A stretch of 22,131 nt of DNA, from contig NWUY0300023619.1 in NCBI GenBank assembly GCA_004151065.3, positions 13,062 to 35,192 of the forward strand, given 5' to 3'. Origin of the DNA: Larix sibirica. Lineage: Eukaryota > Streptophyta > Pinopsida > Pinales > Pinaceae. The notes beneath the pieces are model-generated. The model was not told the origin of the DNA and ran no database searches. It saw nothing but the letters and a program-made list of their open reading frames with translations. Position numbers and translations under genes: made by a program. Positions 1 to 9,500 of this stretch are shown here, piece after piece. Within the stretch, counting starts at the first letter, position 1, and every line of letters starts with the position of its first letter.

Positions 1-1170
1 TGCATACTTGGGTTTTTCTTCTGTCCCAATGTTGACGTTGACCTTGCATGTCTTCAATGGTTAGGCATAATCAGGGACTTCTAATGCATTACCTTCTACT
101 GAGCATTCCCCTCTACTTCTGGGATCTATATATTTCTTGTGTCTTCATCGTCCTAAGTCTCTTTGGACATGTTATAACATCCTAACAATTCTGGCGCAGA
201 CATAACTACAGGATGCATATTCCAGTAGAGTTATGGCTCATTTTTACTTTTAATTTTGCATCAACATTCTGGTTGTCATCTTCAAAGTTGAATGTGATCA
301 CAAAGTTCTGTGACAACTCTACCCAATCTGTTGTGCCTATGTTCTCTTCCAGTTCTATGTACCCATTCTTGTTGAGGTATATCCCTCCATTCCTTAACAC
401 AACTGGTGTTATGGTATTTAGCATTACTTAACCCTTATACTTAGGTATAGTCGAATATATCTCACAGTCAAATATTGTTAGCAGATAATTCTACGAGTGT
501 GGGCACAAGTGGACCTCCCTAGTTCGAATGAGTTGAATCTAGAACAAAACAAGATAATGCATACACACATTTCCCTAAATTAATCAAGTATTGATGAGAG
601 ACAAAGAAGAGAAAACTCACCTATTGAACGAAGTTTGTCCACGCTATACTTGAACTGTTATAATCCAACTTCTTGGATGAAGAACCTATAAGAGATTCAC
701 CACAAACAAAGACCAAGTGGATTTCGATAGAAACAACTTGACTAATCTAAGTAAATGACCAAGGAAATTCACTATAAATGATATTAACAATCAGATATGG
801 GAAAGGAAATGCATCATTGTATTATCAAAGCAGAAAGAATTACAACCATAGCCTTGGTGTCAGTAGATCCCTTCGATGGATTCCTCTTGCTCCAACTTGT
901 CACACTTTCCTTGGAAGAATGGGTCTCAAGAATCTAACACTCTGGTACTATTCCTCCAGCATCTACTTACTATCAATTCCTCCTCCCCTCACCCATGGCC
1001 AAGAGCTTCATTTATAGGACAATGAGGATAAGGGGGAGTTGAGAAGATTAGGGAAAAAGGATGAGAGAGGATCCCCACAGTTTTGGAACTCGAACAAGAT
1101 AAGTAAATAGGAGGGAAAACTAATCTAACAAGATTCATCTCTACAAACCTCTTGAAGACCTAATTTTATG
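1..1170. other. Intergenic stretch, no recognised gene
   Basis: No plus-strand frame here looks like protein. On the minus strand, 424 to 206 is an open ATG frame of 72 codons with acidic, Asn-rich composition (for example GYIELEENIGTTDW). I do not recognise it. Upstream of it on the minus strand there is a 5'-splice-like AGGTGAGT at about 619-628 and a TATAAAT at about 1007-1017. These could belong to a spliced transcript or to the leader of an element running off the left edge, but both motifs are short and could be chance. Confidence 0.35.
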
Positions 1171-1464
1171 CCCATACAGAGGCCGGCGTGATTTGCAGTG
1201 GAGCAACATGCGTCTGTATGGGTCGACACGGTTTTTTGTATTGGCAAGTTGTGCCATCGACGCAAGTTACAGTGATACACACTGCATCGAGGGGGTTGTG
1301 ATGCAGGTTTCTAGGAGATTAAAGCGTGTCAAGGTTGCAAAATAAGATGATTTGCAAGCCAAGGAAAACAGGGTTCAGCTTCCATGATAATCTCTTTGTG
1401 GATTGTGACAATGCTAGGTTACAGGATTCGTAATACTGACAAAAATTCTATGTAACATATCCAT

Positions 1465-2902
1465 ATGACGGTGGGAAAGGAGATACAACTTAACAAGATT
1501 TATTGTCTTTCATCTGAAACCCTAGTTGGTAGGTTGGAATATGCCTCCCTCAACGGGTCTGATTTTGTCGACCTGATCAGAGTGAATTGGAAACCAATGG
1601 TGGACTACTCTCCTAAGTTCAACATTTTGTTCAATGGGCGGTTCTGCTTCCACTTCCTGTCTTTAGAATCTGTGAACAAAATCCTTGACGACCATGGCTT
1701 ATTGGAGGCGGGTCACTAGTCCTATCTCGTTGGCATGTTTCTTTGAACCCCCAAAAGGAACCTGCGACCCTAAGACATTTATGGGTTATTTTTCCTCGTT
1801 TCCCCCTTTCACTTTGGTCTAAGACTATTTTTGAAGATCTCACCAATTGCATTGGTCAGCTCATATTCTTGGACAAGGACATGTTATACAGGGTGGATAA
1901 GTGGATGGAAACTATGTTGGTTGAGATGGATGTCTCGCAGGGACTACTAGCTGAAGTGACGATTCATTGGGGTGAGGAGACTCTTGTGCAACTCTTAGAT
2001 TATAAACGACTTCCCTTTCGGTGTTTTTCTTGCCATGAAATGGGTCACCTCAAGTCTCAGTGTACGCGCCTCTGTGAATAGAACTACTTGTTGAAGGGTC
2101 ATGCTACTATGAATTCTAGGAAGCAAGCTCCCTCGCCAGTGGTAGTTGTTATTCCTACACTGGACTTCTATAATGATACGGACAATCCCTCTCCCTCTTC
2201 TACCAGGTATGATCCTACTTCGTTCTCATCTCTTTTGTAAAATATTGGATCCTCCACTACTCCTCCCCCTTCTTTGTCGTCGAAGGAAATAGAGATCATA
2301 AAACAATGTCTGCTTGTTTTGAAAGTTGGTACATAAGAGGTCTCCTCCCTTCCTGTTAGTGGTTTGGTTTGAGATAGAACTCCTATTGATACTTGTGCCC
2401 ATGTCGGGGATGAACTTGGGTTGGGAGTTTCTGGGGATGTTCCTAATATTTCTTTCTTGGGGTAACACCTTGTTAAATCGCCCTCAAATCTTTCTCCTAA
2501 TCCTTTTCCCGACTCAGTCTGTCTGTTTTTACAAGAATAATATTGGTGACATGTGCCTGGAGACCCCCTCTTCTTCGTCGATTGACCAGATGCCTTCCGG
2601 GGGTGTGGTTATGATGATGTTCTGAGCTCTCTTCTTACTGGAGCTTTCAAAATCAGACAAATCCTAACAAATCATACATTTCCCATATAAACTAGATCTG
2701 ATTTCAAAATGTCACCATTCGTAAGCGAAAACCTAAGAAAGCCTCTCCTTCGGCACAAGGTCCGGCCCAGGGGGACTCGGAGGATTTTTCTTGTCCTTAT
2801 ATTCTTGTCTGTTATAGGTTGAAGGTCATTGCTAGGCCTTCATCAAACCAATCTATTTTTTGGACCCTTAGAGTGAAGCAAGCCATTTCCCCCATTAAAT
2901 AA
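1465..2902 (+). pseudogene. LINE-A ORF1 (DUF4283-like, CCHC zinc knuckle), broken
   Basis: ORF1 proteins of plant LINEs bind RNA and act as gag-like chaperones. Here 1501-1990 carries a DUF4283-like domain with telling stretches such as LVLSRWHVSLNPQKEP and LWSKTIFEDLTNCIGQ. A zinc knuckle of the form C-x2-C-x4-H-x4-C follows at 2022-2063 (CFSCHEMGHLKSQC). One frameshift lies near 1710-1720: the frame ending at TAG 1717 is continued by the frame running into 1743. The frame after the knuckle stops at TAG 2079. Downstream, a low-complexity Ser/Pro-rich tail can be followed in shifting frames, with a basic patch (RKRKPKK) near 2715-2740. The final frame ends at TAA 2900-2902, and the last A is the first base of the ORF2 ATG. 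The start at 1465 is the first ATG of the open segment; the true start may be upstream. Confidence 0.8.
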
Positions 2903-3681
2903 TGTTAATTATGTCTTACAACATTCACGGGATTGGGGGGTCCTCCAAATTTAACGCCCTCAAAAGGTCGATGGGAGTCATTCAACCTGATTTGGTCTTG
3001 ATTCAGGAGTCTATGTGTTTTGCGATGAAGGCTTTGGAGTTTTTCTTAAAGTTATTACTAGGCTGGAAAGTGTGTGATACGGATCTGGAAGGGATTTCAG
3101 GAGGCCTAGTCACCGTCTGGAACCCCAGGGAGGAAAATTTAAATCCCTTTATATTGAAGCGGGAATCCTATTGATTGGAAGTTTTAGAGGACTGGAGGTT
3201 ACATTGAAGGTACTTAATGTTTATGCTCCCTATTCGAACAGAGAGACTTTTTGGTCTTCGGATGGGCTTAATGAGTTGTTGTGTAACCCTTCGCTCATTT
3301 TTTGGGGGGAATTTAAATCTTACGATGGGGGCGAATGAAGTATGGGGTTCTCAAGTTGATCCTCTTACTACTTTTTTTATCTGGATCCTTGCGGAAAATA
3401 ATCTTATCGATGTTCTTCGTGAACCCATTTCCCCCACTTGGAGAAATGTTCAGATAGGCAATGAAGCACGTACCAAGCGGTTGGAACGCTTTCTATTGGC
3501 AGAATCGTTGGTTGATATGATTCCTAGATACAGGTCTTGGACACATTCATCTGGTTTTTCGGATCATTGCCCCATTTTGCTTCAATTGGACCTGTCGAAC
3601 AAGAAAGTGTCTTCCCACTTTAAATTGAATCACTGTTGGCTCGAAGACAACGAGTTCATTGAACTAGTAAGGATTTTTTGA
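2902..3681 (+). pseudogene. LINE-A ORF2, endonuclease domain (broken)
   Basis: This is the apurinic-like endonuclease domain that nicks target DNA to prime reverse transcription. Visible family motifs are SYNIHGIGG at the N-terminus (catalytic Asn), DLVLIQES (catalytic Glu), NVYAPYSNRETFW, GGNLNLT and SDHCPI near the C-terminus. The start at 2902 is the ATG overlapping the ORF1 stop. The main frame is interrupted by TGA 3172-3174. The coding signal moves to another frame from about 3168 to 3300 (it contains NVYAPY) and then returns to the first, so two indels of opposite effect are implied. The family motif GGDxN is GGNLN here, which loses a metal-binding Asp. The segment ends at TGA 3679. 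The fold assignment is secure and the enzyme is clearly dead. Confidence 0.85.
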
Positions 3682-5540
3682 CAATCAATTAGACATACCT
3701 GCAATGGTTCAGCGATGTACAGGCTTGTGGGGAAACTCAATAGATTGATATATGAGGTTCGTTCTTGGGAACGCAAGAAGAAACATAGGATGCACCTCGA
3801 CCTTATTGATATTGAGGATAGCATAGCTCAATTTCTACATATGAGTAGGGATGGCAGCTTCACTATGGAATGTAAGCTAAAACTTTAGGCACTAGAGGAG
3901 CACAAAAGTAAGATATTCAGCTTTGAAGCAGAGAGTTGGCAGTTGAAAAGCCGTGCTATGTGGATTAAAAAGGGTGACTATAATTTGAAGTTTTTCCCAA
4001 AATATGCAAGCAATCGCAAAAACATAAATTCTATTGGGGACATTAAGGGTGCAAACGACTTGCCTATTAGTAAGAAGGAGGAGATGGAGAAGGAAGTTGG
4101 TCAGTATTTCGGACACATTTTTAAGGACCCCGGGCATTATAATTTGGATGCTCAACCTAAGTTCCTTCAGCATTATCCCATATTTTTCTCTGAGGAGGAT
4201 GGCGCTGAGATTGCCAAACATGTTACTCTGTCTGAGATTGAGGAGGTTCTCAATAAAATGGCTAAGGATAAGAGACCAGGCCTAGACGGCTGGATGGTGG
4301 ATTTATTCTCTATGTTTTTTTATCTTGTCAGTCTTGACATTCGAGAAATGGTGGAGGAATCGCACCTGAATGGGTATGTCTCCCCTGCCCTAAATTCAAC
4401 ATATTTGGCTCTTATTCCAAAATCCTATAAACATGTTTCTTTTGATGAGTTACGGCCCATATCTCTTTGTAACTTGGTGTACAAAACCATCTCTAAGATT
4501 ATATCAAATAGAATTAAGCCTTTTCTTGCTAATGTTTTGTCTATGGAGCGATTTGGATTTCTCCCCTCGAGGCAATTGGTATCACTCAAGAGAGCATTCA
4601 CTTTATTAAAATAAAAAAGTTGAATGTTGTTCCTATGAAACTAGATTTATCCAAATCTTACAATCGGGTGGACTAGTTATTTTTACACCTCGTTCTTCTT
4701 CAGGTGGGACTGCCATTGGGGGTGGTCAAATGGATAATGGCATGTGTTTCCTCGGCCACCTTCTCAGTGTTGGTTAATGTTCTTCCTTTGAAGGTTTTTA
4801 AAAGTACTTAGGGACTACGTCAGGGATGTCATCTATCACCCTTACTCTTCATTTTGGTTATCGAAGGGCTCAGCCGAATGATTTTTGAAGCCAAGCTTTC
4901 TCATAAGATCAAAGGAGTTAAAATTTCCATGCTTCATCGAACTACCCATCTCCTCTTCATTGATGATGTGCTCCTATAGGTGAGGGTTATGGTTCTAAAT
5001 GGAAAGTGTTTTTTTAAATCCTAAAATTTTTTTGCTCTGCTTCGAGCATGGAAATTAGCTCTCAAAAATAATGTATTTATCATAACAAGGTGGAGGAATC
5101 GACTCTGTCTCATATTATGTGGTATTTTCCTTTACAAGTGGAAATACTGGAAAACAACCTAAAGTATCTGGGGTTTTTTATCAAACCCAACTGCTACTCT
5201 ATCAAAGACTAGGAATGGCTTCTCAGTAAGGTTGAACACCATATAGGCTGTTGGTGTTATAAATGGCTCTCCCTTGGGGGTAGGCTTGTGTTGGAAAAGT
5301 CGGTTCTTGGAAAGTATACCGATGTTCTGGATGACAATGGAAAAAATTCCTCTTGGCATCGTTGACGATCTTCGGAAGCGGATCATAAATTTCTTATGGG
5401 TTGGACAAGCTTCTGGTGGGAAGTTTCATCTCGTTGAATGACAAAAAATCTAAATGACCAAAGGAATGGGGAGTTGGGGTTTAAAGAATCTCCTCTAGTT
5501 TCATACTACTCTGTGTATCAAAATTTGGAGGGGGTTATTT
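3682..5540 (+). pseudogene. LINE-A ORF2, reverse transcriptase domain (broken)
   Basis: This is the reverse transcriptase that copies the LINE RNA at the nicked target. The frame of the endonuclease continues past TAG 3886 into the family sequence MWIKKGDYNLKFF (near 3958) and LALIPKS...LRPISLCNLVYK (4410-4480). Motif A is seen as KLDLSKSYNRVD (4637-4672, after a frameshift near 4575), where the usual Tyr-Asp-Arg is Tyr-Asn-Arg. GLRQGCHLSPLLF follows. The catalytic motif C is intact as FIDD at 4956-4967. Stops include TAA 4612, TAG 4673 and one just after motif C. From about 5000 to 5540 (thumb and connection) only scattered fragments are readable. I infer long-standing neutral decay. Confidence 0.85.
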
Positions 5541-6465
5541 GGTTCGAACTTATGGATTCAGATTATCAGAGCAAAATATATTAATGACAACTATGTTGTG
5601 GATTGGATCCAGAATGAACAGAATCTGGTACCACAAGGATCAAACAGCTAGCACGGTTTGGTTCAAGCAATTCCTTGGCTCGGTCGTCGGTTATCCTGGC
5701 GTATTGGAAATGGTCATTCGGTCTTAATTGGAATCGACCCTTTTCTTGGTGGAAATAGTATATCTTCTCTCTCTGGTGAACTCATTGATACTCTGCATGG
5801 TAAGGGATGGTTCTTTCTTGTTGATGTCCAGAATTTAAATCACAACGATATCCCTTGGTTATCTGCAACTAACCTTAATCTACCGAATTATCTGATCGAT
5901 GAATGGGATGCGTACATCTCACCATTGACACACATGGGCATTGTGTTGGGATCACAGGAGGACGTCTTAATCTAGGATTGGAATAAGAATTCAAGTGAGG
6001 TCATTGCTAAAGATTCCTATGACACAATTGTTTGCTCAAATTCCTATGACGCAATTGTTTGATCAAATGTTTATGGGGATCGTAGAGGTTGTCTTACTCA
6101 AATTTGGAAATGGTTGGCTCCCCTAAAAAAAAATTGCCTGGTTGGATTTAGAAAACCAGGTCTTAACCTGCGATAACCTCTATAAGAGGGGCTTCTAAGG
6201 TCCCAATGTCTATGTATGGTGCAGCCACGAAATTGAAAGTGTAAGTCACCTTTTCATATTCTGCAATTTATTTCAACTTGTATGGAAAAGCATGATGTCA
6301 AATCTACGAGTTTCTTTCTCCTAGAGTTTCCCCCTGTTAGAGCATAATATTCAGTTATGGGCCAATCGATTCCTCGTTTGGCGATCTCTCCCTCTCTTTG
6401 TTTTTTGGTACATTTGGAAGACTTGAAATTTGTTTATATTTGAGATTGCAAAAAAGCCTCACTTC
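5541..6465 (+). pseudogene. LINE-A ORF2, post-RT region with zf-RVT-like segment (broken)
   Basis: Between the reverse transcriptase and RNase H, plant LINE ORF2 proteins carry a poorly conserved region ending in a zf-RVT domain. Here 5680-5975 reads WRIGNGHSVLIGIDPFLGG and onward, matching the usual 'W-x-GNG-x-S-x-x-x-G-x-DP' pattern. Near 6205-6295 another frame gives WCSHEIESVSHLFIFCNLF, whose spaced Cys, Glu-x-x-x-His and Cys fit zf-RVT. Several frameshifts separate the pieces. At 6410-6465 the frame leading into the 118 bp duplication is readable (FWYIWKT, stop, NLFIFEIA). The position in the element supports the call as much as the motifs do. Confidence 0.7.
6014..6067 (+). repeat. 27 bp tandem duplication inside LINE-A
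   Basis: Two adjacent 27 bp copies, 6014-6040 and 6041-6067, begin TTCCTATGAC and differ at two positions. Because 27 is a multiple of 3, the duplication alone keeps the frame. Confidence 0.9.
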
Positions 6466-6701
6466 TCGATGGTTGTTAGATCAGTGTATATAAGCTTCAA
6501 TGAATATTGCAAACCTTGGCTTTCTCATCCATCAAAACAAAAGACCTTTGACCTAAAGGAGGATATGTTACCTTGAGGATTTTTCGATGGTTGTTAGATC
6601 AGTGTATAAAAGCTTCAATGAATATTGCAAACCTTGGCTTTCTCATCCATCAAAACAAAAGACCTTTGACCTGAAGGAGGATATGTTGCCTTGTGGATTT
6701 T
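6466..6701 (+). repeat. 118 bp tandem duplication inside LINE-A
   Basis: Two head-to-tail copies, 6466-6583 and 6584-6701, differ at four positions that I can count. The unit encodes the linker just before the RNase H domain (MVVRSVY...SFNEYCKPW). Copy 1 ends with TGA where copy 2 has TGT (Cys). The period is not a multiple of 3, so the duplication also shifts the frame. The five bases TCGAT occur again at 6702. Confidence 0.93.
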
Positions 6702-7094
6702 TCGATATGCCTTTGTGGGGGTTGTGGAGGAGGGATGGTACTCAAGGTCACCCCTCATCAGTATTTTTTGCTTAAATTGGTTTGTGGAGAGTGTTCAAAT
6801 ACACATGCAGAACTGTGGGCACTTTGGGGCCTTTTATCCTTTGCAAAGCATATCCAGCTTCGGAATCTAAATGTCTTTGGCGACTCTAAAATTATTGTTT
6901 ATTGGTTAAACGGTTCTTTCTCTCTTAAAGTTATTTTGCTGGAGTATTGGGTACTTAGATTTAGAAGACTGGTTATTGGTTTTGACAATTTCTCCATTTC
7001 TCATATATACAGATGTTTCAATACTCAGGAAGACTCTTTATCCAAACAAGTAGTCGGTTTAATGAAGGGAATACTTTTTATGAGGGATACCTGA
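6690..7094 (+). pseudogene. LINE-A ORF2, C-terminal RNase H domain (broken)
   Basis: This is the RNase HI-type domain that many plant LINEs carry at the ORF2 C-terminus to remove the RNA template. The first catalytic Asp is in CGFFD (frame from 6587). A frameshift then moves the reading to CGGCGGGMVLK. The second acidic residue is the Glu of NTHAELWAL, the third the Asp of NVFGDSKIIVYWLNG, and the fourth the Asp of EDSLSK, preceded by the usual HIYR...N. The domain is complete in length, but one frameshift after the first Asp separates it from the rest. TGA 7092-7094 is a natural-looking stop followed by the LINE 3' UTR. Confidence 0.85.
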
Positions 7095-7360
7095 TGGGTG
7101 TTTTAGTAAACTGTGGAACTATCCCAGCCTATTAGCTGTCTCCAGTTGTTTTCCTCATTGTTTTTTGTGTTTATCTAAATGGGACCAGATGGTCTACTTG
7201 GAAAACTTTAGATGTTTTTTGTTTTGTTTTTTGGTATTGTTGTTTGAACGTAGTTTAGTAGTGGGAAGGTAGCATGGGTTGTTTTTTATATTACTCTGAA
7301 CTGATACAATACAACTTTGATTCATAATTAAATAACAATTTTTTTTTCTCTTAAAAAAAG
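7095..7360 (+). other. LINE-A 3' UTR and A-rich tail
   Basis: Non-coding T-rich sequence follows the RNase H stop and ends with a TAATTAAATAAC-like stretch, a run of T and seven A at about 7353-7359. Plant LINEs typically end in a short 3' UTR and an A-run. The exact terminus is inferred, since no target-site duplication was found. Confidence 0.6.
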
Positions 7361-7796
7361 TTAAGCAACTTAAAAGTTTAAGAGTTAAGGTTATTTAATT
7401 TTCTTTAAAAATTGAGGCTCATGTCCAAGTTATATATACAAATTTTCATTATTATTATATATATATGATTATTTAAAAAAATATAGACTTCAAAAAAAAT
7501 ATCAAAACAATGTACTATGCATTATTTGTTGTTTTTGTTATTTTTATTTATATCTTTTCTTTGAAGTTCTAAATGTGGATGATGACATCCTAAACATTGT
7601 TATATGATATGTTTCAAATTTGAAATATATTTCAAGTTGTTTTCAATGAATAATCAATGTATAAGTTTTTTTTAATTAAAAATGCATGCTTTTGTATTTA
7701 TAAGATGTATACTCTCGTGGTTTAGTCGTATTTGATTTTTTCTATATCATATCCAAATCGTATTTGAATTCATACTCGAATTTTGCTACTATAGCG

Positions 7797-7890
7797 TCAA
7801 TAGGGATCAAATCCCTCAATGTGAAAGCTTTTCCTTGAGTTTTTGTAGTCTAAAAAGAGTTTGCATCTCGAGGGATTTGATCCCTATTGA
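7797..7890. repeat. Perfect 21 bp inverted repeat with 52 bp loop
   Basis: The left arm 7797-7817 and right arm 7870-7890 are exact reverse complements over 21 bp (core AGGGATCAAATCCCT). The spacer 7818-7869 shows weak further complementarity near both arm ends. It could be a remnant of a fold-back element (MITE-like) or the stem of a small-RNA precursor. Confidence 0.85.
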
Positions 7891-7929
7891 TACATGATAG
7901 ATCCAGAGTTAAGATGAATCTTTAATATA

Positions 7930-8400
7930 ATAAAGGAAGTATGTAGCACACCTACTAATCTCTAAATAAGATGTAGCACATAACAACTTCCAAGAATATC
8001 CTTAAGGAAAAGGAAAATGGTTTAATATAATAGAATAAGGAAAGTATGTAGTACATAACCATCTAAAAAAATTAACTAAAGGAAAAGGAAAGTTGAGTAA
8101 TGATAGAAAGGAACACGATTAAGTTACCAATAAAATAAATGAAAAGGAAAGTTGAGTAACAATGGAAGGAACATGATTAATGGAGTTTGGAGAATATGTA
8201 GTATATAACAATTTGAAAGAAAATGAATTAGATAAAAAGGAAACTTGAGTAACAATGGAAGGGGTATCTAACAAGAATATATGTCCTTTTGAAATCCATA
8301 AAGATGGAGCTAAATGAAAAGGTGTGTAAGAAATTGAAAAGAATATGAAGATATTAAAAAAATATGTCTTTTGAAATCCATAAAGATGGAGCTAGGGGAA
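7930..8400. repeat. Diverged direct repeats
   Basis: The motif 'agtatgtag(c/t)ac(a)' recurs near 7939, 8043 and, more diverged, 8192. 'AAAAGGAAAGTTGAGTAA' recurs near 8083 and 8142 and, with one change, near 8236. 'CTTTTGAAATCCATAAAGAT' occurs at about 8285 and 8367. Spacing is irregular (roughly 60 to 150 bp), which suggests nested duplication rather than one clean tandem array. Confidence 0.65.
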
Positions 8401-9500
8401 GAAATTGAAAAAAAATCTAAAAACATTAAACTTTGTACAATAATATCTATTAAAAATTGTACAATAATATATATTAAATTTAGGATAATGGTACAACAAT
8501 GTTTATAATAAAAAGCATGATACATTTTATATAATGGTGATGATTTCTCTAAATAAGTACCATACATATGTACAACTTCACCCTTTTGATATCGGTTGAC
8601 GCCTTAATTTGATTGTTGGAATAGATTGGGATTCAACGTTAAGGAAAGTGATATGATCCAAAAACTTCAACGAACTCTACGCAAGGGTTCCCCTATTTCC
8701 CAGTCATTGAAAATGACCACTTCCGATGGATTTAAGCCTCTGTTGGCCCTATTAACGTTTATTCTGCTCCTTAAGGGAGACTTAGGGTAAGGATGAAGTT
8801 GATTCTATATAACCTAATATTCAAATTGAAAGAATAATTATAAATTTTTAGGCAGAGACAATTGCCTGAAAAGAATCAGTCTAATGGTTAAATTTTGTTA
8901 TTGATAATATCTCAAAAATAGATAAAACAGGGAGATAAATCCTCATGTTTCTCAAAACCTTACTGATGAAAATCAATTGAAACATCAAATGAGCAGATTA
9001 GTTTTAATATAACAGAAACAAAACATCTAAATAAATGATCAAATTAAAAGAATCAATGAACAGTAGATTGACAACTCAAATAGTTATCAATCCAAAAGAG
9101 AACATGTGATAACATGAATAATGAGAAAACATTCTTATTACCCATCACAAAACATCAATAATGAAAACATTCAAATTGAACTCTTTTGAATCTTAACATT
9201 CAAGATTTTAATGACTCTAATAATAGAAAAGGAACAAAATTCAAAGAAGAAAACTTTATATGCACACATGTAGAAACGAACTGCAGGTCGGATCCATCTT
9301 TCATTAATAGGTTTGAAAAAAATTACAATCAGGTCTTAGAGAGACGGATGTTCCCAAGATAATTGATACAATAAATTACATGAGATCTTCTACAGATTCC
9401 CCCTCTTCTAACCCCTTCTTGATCAAAATAAATACTATTACAATTCAAGCCATAGATCCACAAAAGAAGACCAACTATCCTACATCTAAGGAATACAAAT

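Larger units (their letters stand above)
1171..7360 (+). mobile_element. LINE-A: decayed, near full-length plant non-LTR retrotransposon
   Basis: The order is ORF1 (DUF4283-like plus CCHC knuckle), ORF2 (AP-type endonuclease, reverse transcriptase, zf-RVT-like segment, RNase H), then a 3' UTR and a short A-run at about 7353-7359. This is the layout of plant L1-type LINEs that carry an RNase H. Both ORFs hold several stops and frameshifts, so the copy cannot be autonomous. The 5' end is uncertain. A GC-richer stretch from about 1171 to 1320, beginning with a stem-loop, may be the 5' UTR, and coding similarity starts only near 1500. I could not find a target-site duplication matching the sequence after 7360. 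Confidence is high for the element type and moderate for the left boundary. Confidence 0.88.
7361..9500. other. AT-rich spacer without a recognised gene
   Basis: There is no frame with convincing protein character. Minus-strand 8567-8310 is open for 85 codons, but it is low-complexity Ile/Phe/Ser sequence from AT-rich repeats. The stretch contains the fold-back at 7797-7890 and the diverged repeats at about 7930-8400. The part from 8820 to 9500 lies just 3' of the minus-strand pseudogene and could hold its 3' UTR. I see nothing else definable. Confidence 0.5.

Noticed and set aside
778-1017. Plus-strand 79-codon open frame
   Set aside because: No recognisable motif, no supporting context, and it lies opposite a possible promoter or leader.
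2226-2625. Open frames 2226-2468 (minus) and 2326-2625 (plus) in LINE-A
   Set aside because: They lie over the decayed ORF1 tail. A third frame gives a more protein-like Ser/Pro-rich reading, so these are shadows.
1465-7360. Target-site duplication for LINE-A
   Set aside because: The sequence after the A-run (TTAAGCAACTTAAAAG) has no convincing match near the 5' end, so none is claimed.
8310-8567. Minus-strand 85-codon open frame
   Set aside because: Low-complexity Ile/Phe/Ser translation of AT-rich repeats, with no motif.
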